Source of the DNA: Streptomyces albiflavescens
Lineage (GTDB): Bacteria > Actinomycetota > Actinomycetes > Streptomycetales > Streptomycetaceae
Length of the DNA stretch: 64,000 nucleotides
Assembly: GCF_014645835.1 (NCBI RefSeq)
Contig: NZ_BMMM01000019.1
Location: forward strand, 124,001-188,000
Direction of reading: 5' to 3'
Positions 62,885-64,000 of the stretch are shown one piece after another. The position numbers and the translations under genes are program-made. Position 1 is the first letter of the stretch, and every line of letters begins with the position of its first letter. The notes under the pieces are model-generated. The model did not search any database. It saw nothing but the letters and a program-made list of their open reading frames with translations, and had not been told where the DNA came from.

Positions 62885-63574
62885 ATGGCCGCCCAGCGCA
62901 GCAGCGCACCTTCCGCCGCTCCCGCCCTGCCCACGCTGGGCGGGAAGAAGAGCAGCTACCGCGAGCGCGTCGCGGACGCGTTGCGGGCCGCGCTGATCGC
63001 GGGCGAACTGCGGGCCGGCGAGGTCTACTCCGCGCCGACCCTCGCCGCCCGCTTCGGCGTCTCGGCGACGCCGGTGCGCGAGGCCATGCTCGACCTCGCC
63101 AAGGAGGGCCTGGTCGACACGGTGCCCAACAAGGGCTTCCGGGTCACCGCGGTCTCCGAGAAGCAGCTCGACGAGTACACCCACATCCGTTCGCTCATCG
63201 AGATCCCCACCGTGGTGGGGCTGGCCACCACCGCGGACCTGGTCTCGCTGGAGGCGCTGCGCCCGGCCGCCCGGGAGATCGTGACCGCGGCGGCGGCCGG
63301 TGACCTCATCGCGTACGTCGAAGCGGACATCCGCTTCCACCTCGGCCTGCTCGCCCTCGCGGGCAACGCCCATCTGGTCGAGGTCGTCGGAGACCTGAGG
63401 AAGCGCTCGCGCCTCTACGGTCTCACCGCCCTCGTCGAGGCGGGCCGCCTGGAGGCCTCGGCGGAAGAGCACCTGGAACTCCTCGACGCACTCATGGCCC
63501 GCGACGAAGCGGCCGTCCGGGAAGTGATGACCCGCCACCTGGGCCATGTCCGCGGTCTGTGGGCGGCCCGCTAG
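62885..63574 (+). CDS. GntR family regulator of the hydroxyproline operon
   Basis: The 229-residue protein has a winged helix (ALRAALIAGELRAGEVYSAPTLAARFGVSATPVREAM, ~33-75) and an FCD-type domain (~95-220) with ADIRFHLGLLALAGN and HLELLDALMARD. A disordered Ala/Ser/Pro stretch precedes the domain. ATG has AGGAGACG upstream. Position at the end of the operon and the sites at 57856, 60858 and 62850 make it the probable local regulator. Confidence 0.93.
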   Translation: MAAQRSSAPSAAPALPTLGGKKSSYRERVADALRAALIAGELRAGEVYSAPTLAARFGVSATPVREAMLDLAKEGLVDTVPNKGFRVTAVSEKQLDEYTHIRSLIEIPTVVGLATTADLVSLEALRPAAREIVTAAAAGDLIAYVEADIRFHLGLLALAGNAHLVEVVGDLRKRSRLYGLTALVEAGRLEASAEEHLELLDALMARDEAAVREVMTRHLGHVRGLWAAR

Positions 63575-63587
63575 TCGCCACTGCCTT

Positions 63588-63624
63588 ACGCAAGCCACTT
63601 TCATTTCTTGCGCTATTCTTGCGT
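63588..63624. promoter_or_regulatory. Putative operator of the LacI-family gene
   Basis: ACGCAAG (63588-63594) and CTTGCGT (63618-63624) form an inverted pair. TTCTTGCG also repeats directly at 63605 and 63616 (11 bases, one turn). It ends two bases before the start codon, suggesting autoregulation and a very short or absent leader. Confidence 0.5.
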
Positions 63625-63626
63625 CC

Positions 63627-64000
63627 ATGACGCGACGACTTGCTCAGGTGGCGAAGAAGGTCGGGGTCAGCGAGGCCACGGTCAGCCGGGTGCTCAACGG
63701 CAAGCCCGGAGTCTCCGACTCCACCCGACAGGCGGTGCTCTCCGCCCTCGACGTCCTCGGCTACGAGAGGCCCACGCAGCTGCGCGGCGAACGCGCGCGG
63801 CTCGTGGGCCTCGTACTGCCCGAGCTGCAGAACCCGATCTTCCCGGCGTTCGCCGAAGTGATCGGCGGGGCGCTCGCCCAGCTGGGCCTCACTTCGGTGC
63901 TGTGCACGCAGACCAAGGGCGGCGTCTCCGAGGCAGACTATGTGGACCTGCTGCTCCAGCAGCAGGTCTCCGGCGTGGTGTTCGCCGGCGGTCTGTACGC
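63627..64000 (+). CDS. LacI family transcriptional regulator, 3' truncated
   Basis: The first 124 residues are visible; the gene runs past the window end. The N-terminus has the LacI helix-turn-helix and hinge: LAQVAKKVGVSEATVSRVLN, then GKPGVSDSTRQAVLSALDVLGY, followed by the periplasmic-binding-like core LVGLVLPELQNPIFPAFAEVI. It resembles the Streptomyces sugar-utilisation repressors of the MalR/Reg1 type. The target is not visible. ATG 63627 follows two CTTGCG repeats. Confidence 0.93.
   Translation, partial: MTRRLAQVAKKVGVSEATVSRVLNGKPGVSDSTRQAVLSALDVLGYERPTQLRGERARLVGLVLPELQNPIFPAFAEVIGGALAQLGLTSVLCTQTKGGVSEADYVDLLLQQQVSGVVFAGGLY

Overview
High-GC DNA (roughly 70%), GTG and TTG starts, heavy 1- and 4-base gene overlaps, rare TTA codons and the gene families present all point to a Streptomyces chromosome. 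No rRNA, tRNA or CRISPR array was seen. The window holds about 55 genes, mostly in compact operons of carbon catabolism, transport and regulation. The first gene (left edge) and last gene (right edge) are cut by the window.

Layout. 1-6.7 kb: a fusion of a YdhS-like FAD enzyme with a TPR domain, an MMPL exporter, and a NarL-type two-component pair. 6.8-12.1 kb: overlapping IclR and MarR regulators divergent from a four-gene CoA-dependent acid catabolism operon (SDR, amidohydrolase, acyl-CoA synthetase, MaoC hydratase). 12.1-29.2 kb: a large glycan-use locus. Its leftward arm is PfkB kinase, sugar ABC importer, GH2 beta-galactosidase, exported metallophosphoesterase with LamG domain, exported PHP/CehA-like hydrolase and a secreted protein with a TTA codon. 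Its rightward arm is DeoR regulator, GH4 glucosidase and GH38 alpha-mannosidase. 29.4-37.8 kb: single genes, namely a sulfotransferase, a PLP-dependent deaminase, a GH18 chitinase with DasR-like sites, an ATP-grasp protein, a metallophosphoesterase overlapping a phosphopantetheinyl transferase, a small hypothetical protein and an alpha/beta hydrolase.

37.9-42.7 kb: the least understood part. A leftward operon encodes an XRE regulator, an ImmA/IrrE-like metalloprotease with a TTA (bldA-dependent) codon, an MAB_1171c-type membrane protein and a flavin monooxygenase. It is divergent from a stand-alone MmyB-like ligand-binding protein. The shared intergenic region holds a 22-bp perfect palindrome and a 17-bp direct repeat. 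I propose this as a developmentally gated signalling or modification module.

42.8-48.5 kb: a cytosolic cache-type sensor and FadR-type regulator divergent from a spermidine/putrescine-type ABC transporter. 48.6-54.4 kb: a tetronate (threonate/erythronate-type) operon of regulator, DUF1537 kinase, class II aldolase, beta-hydroxyacid dehydrogenase and GntP permease. 54.4-56.3 kb: a solo TnpB gene with a structured 3' end. 56.4-63.6 kb: aminopeptidase P divergent from a trans-4-hydroxyproline catabolic operon (three-part dehydrogenase, DapA-type deaminase, epimerase, GntR regulator), with a shared putative operator at three promoters. 63.6 kb to the end: the start of a LacI-family regulator.

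Dispersed repeats are a second theme. A GC-rich palindromic element sits in frame inside at least two genes and probably in a third (tnpB). A second repeat family lies at 4.6, 4.75 and 51.9 kb. Several intergenic regions are built of short tandem duplications.
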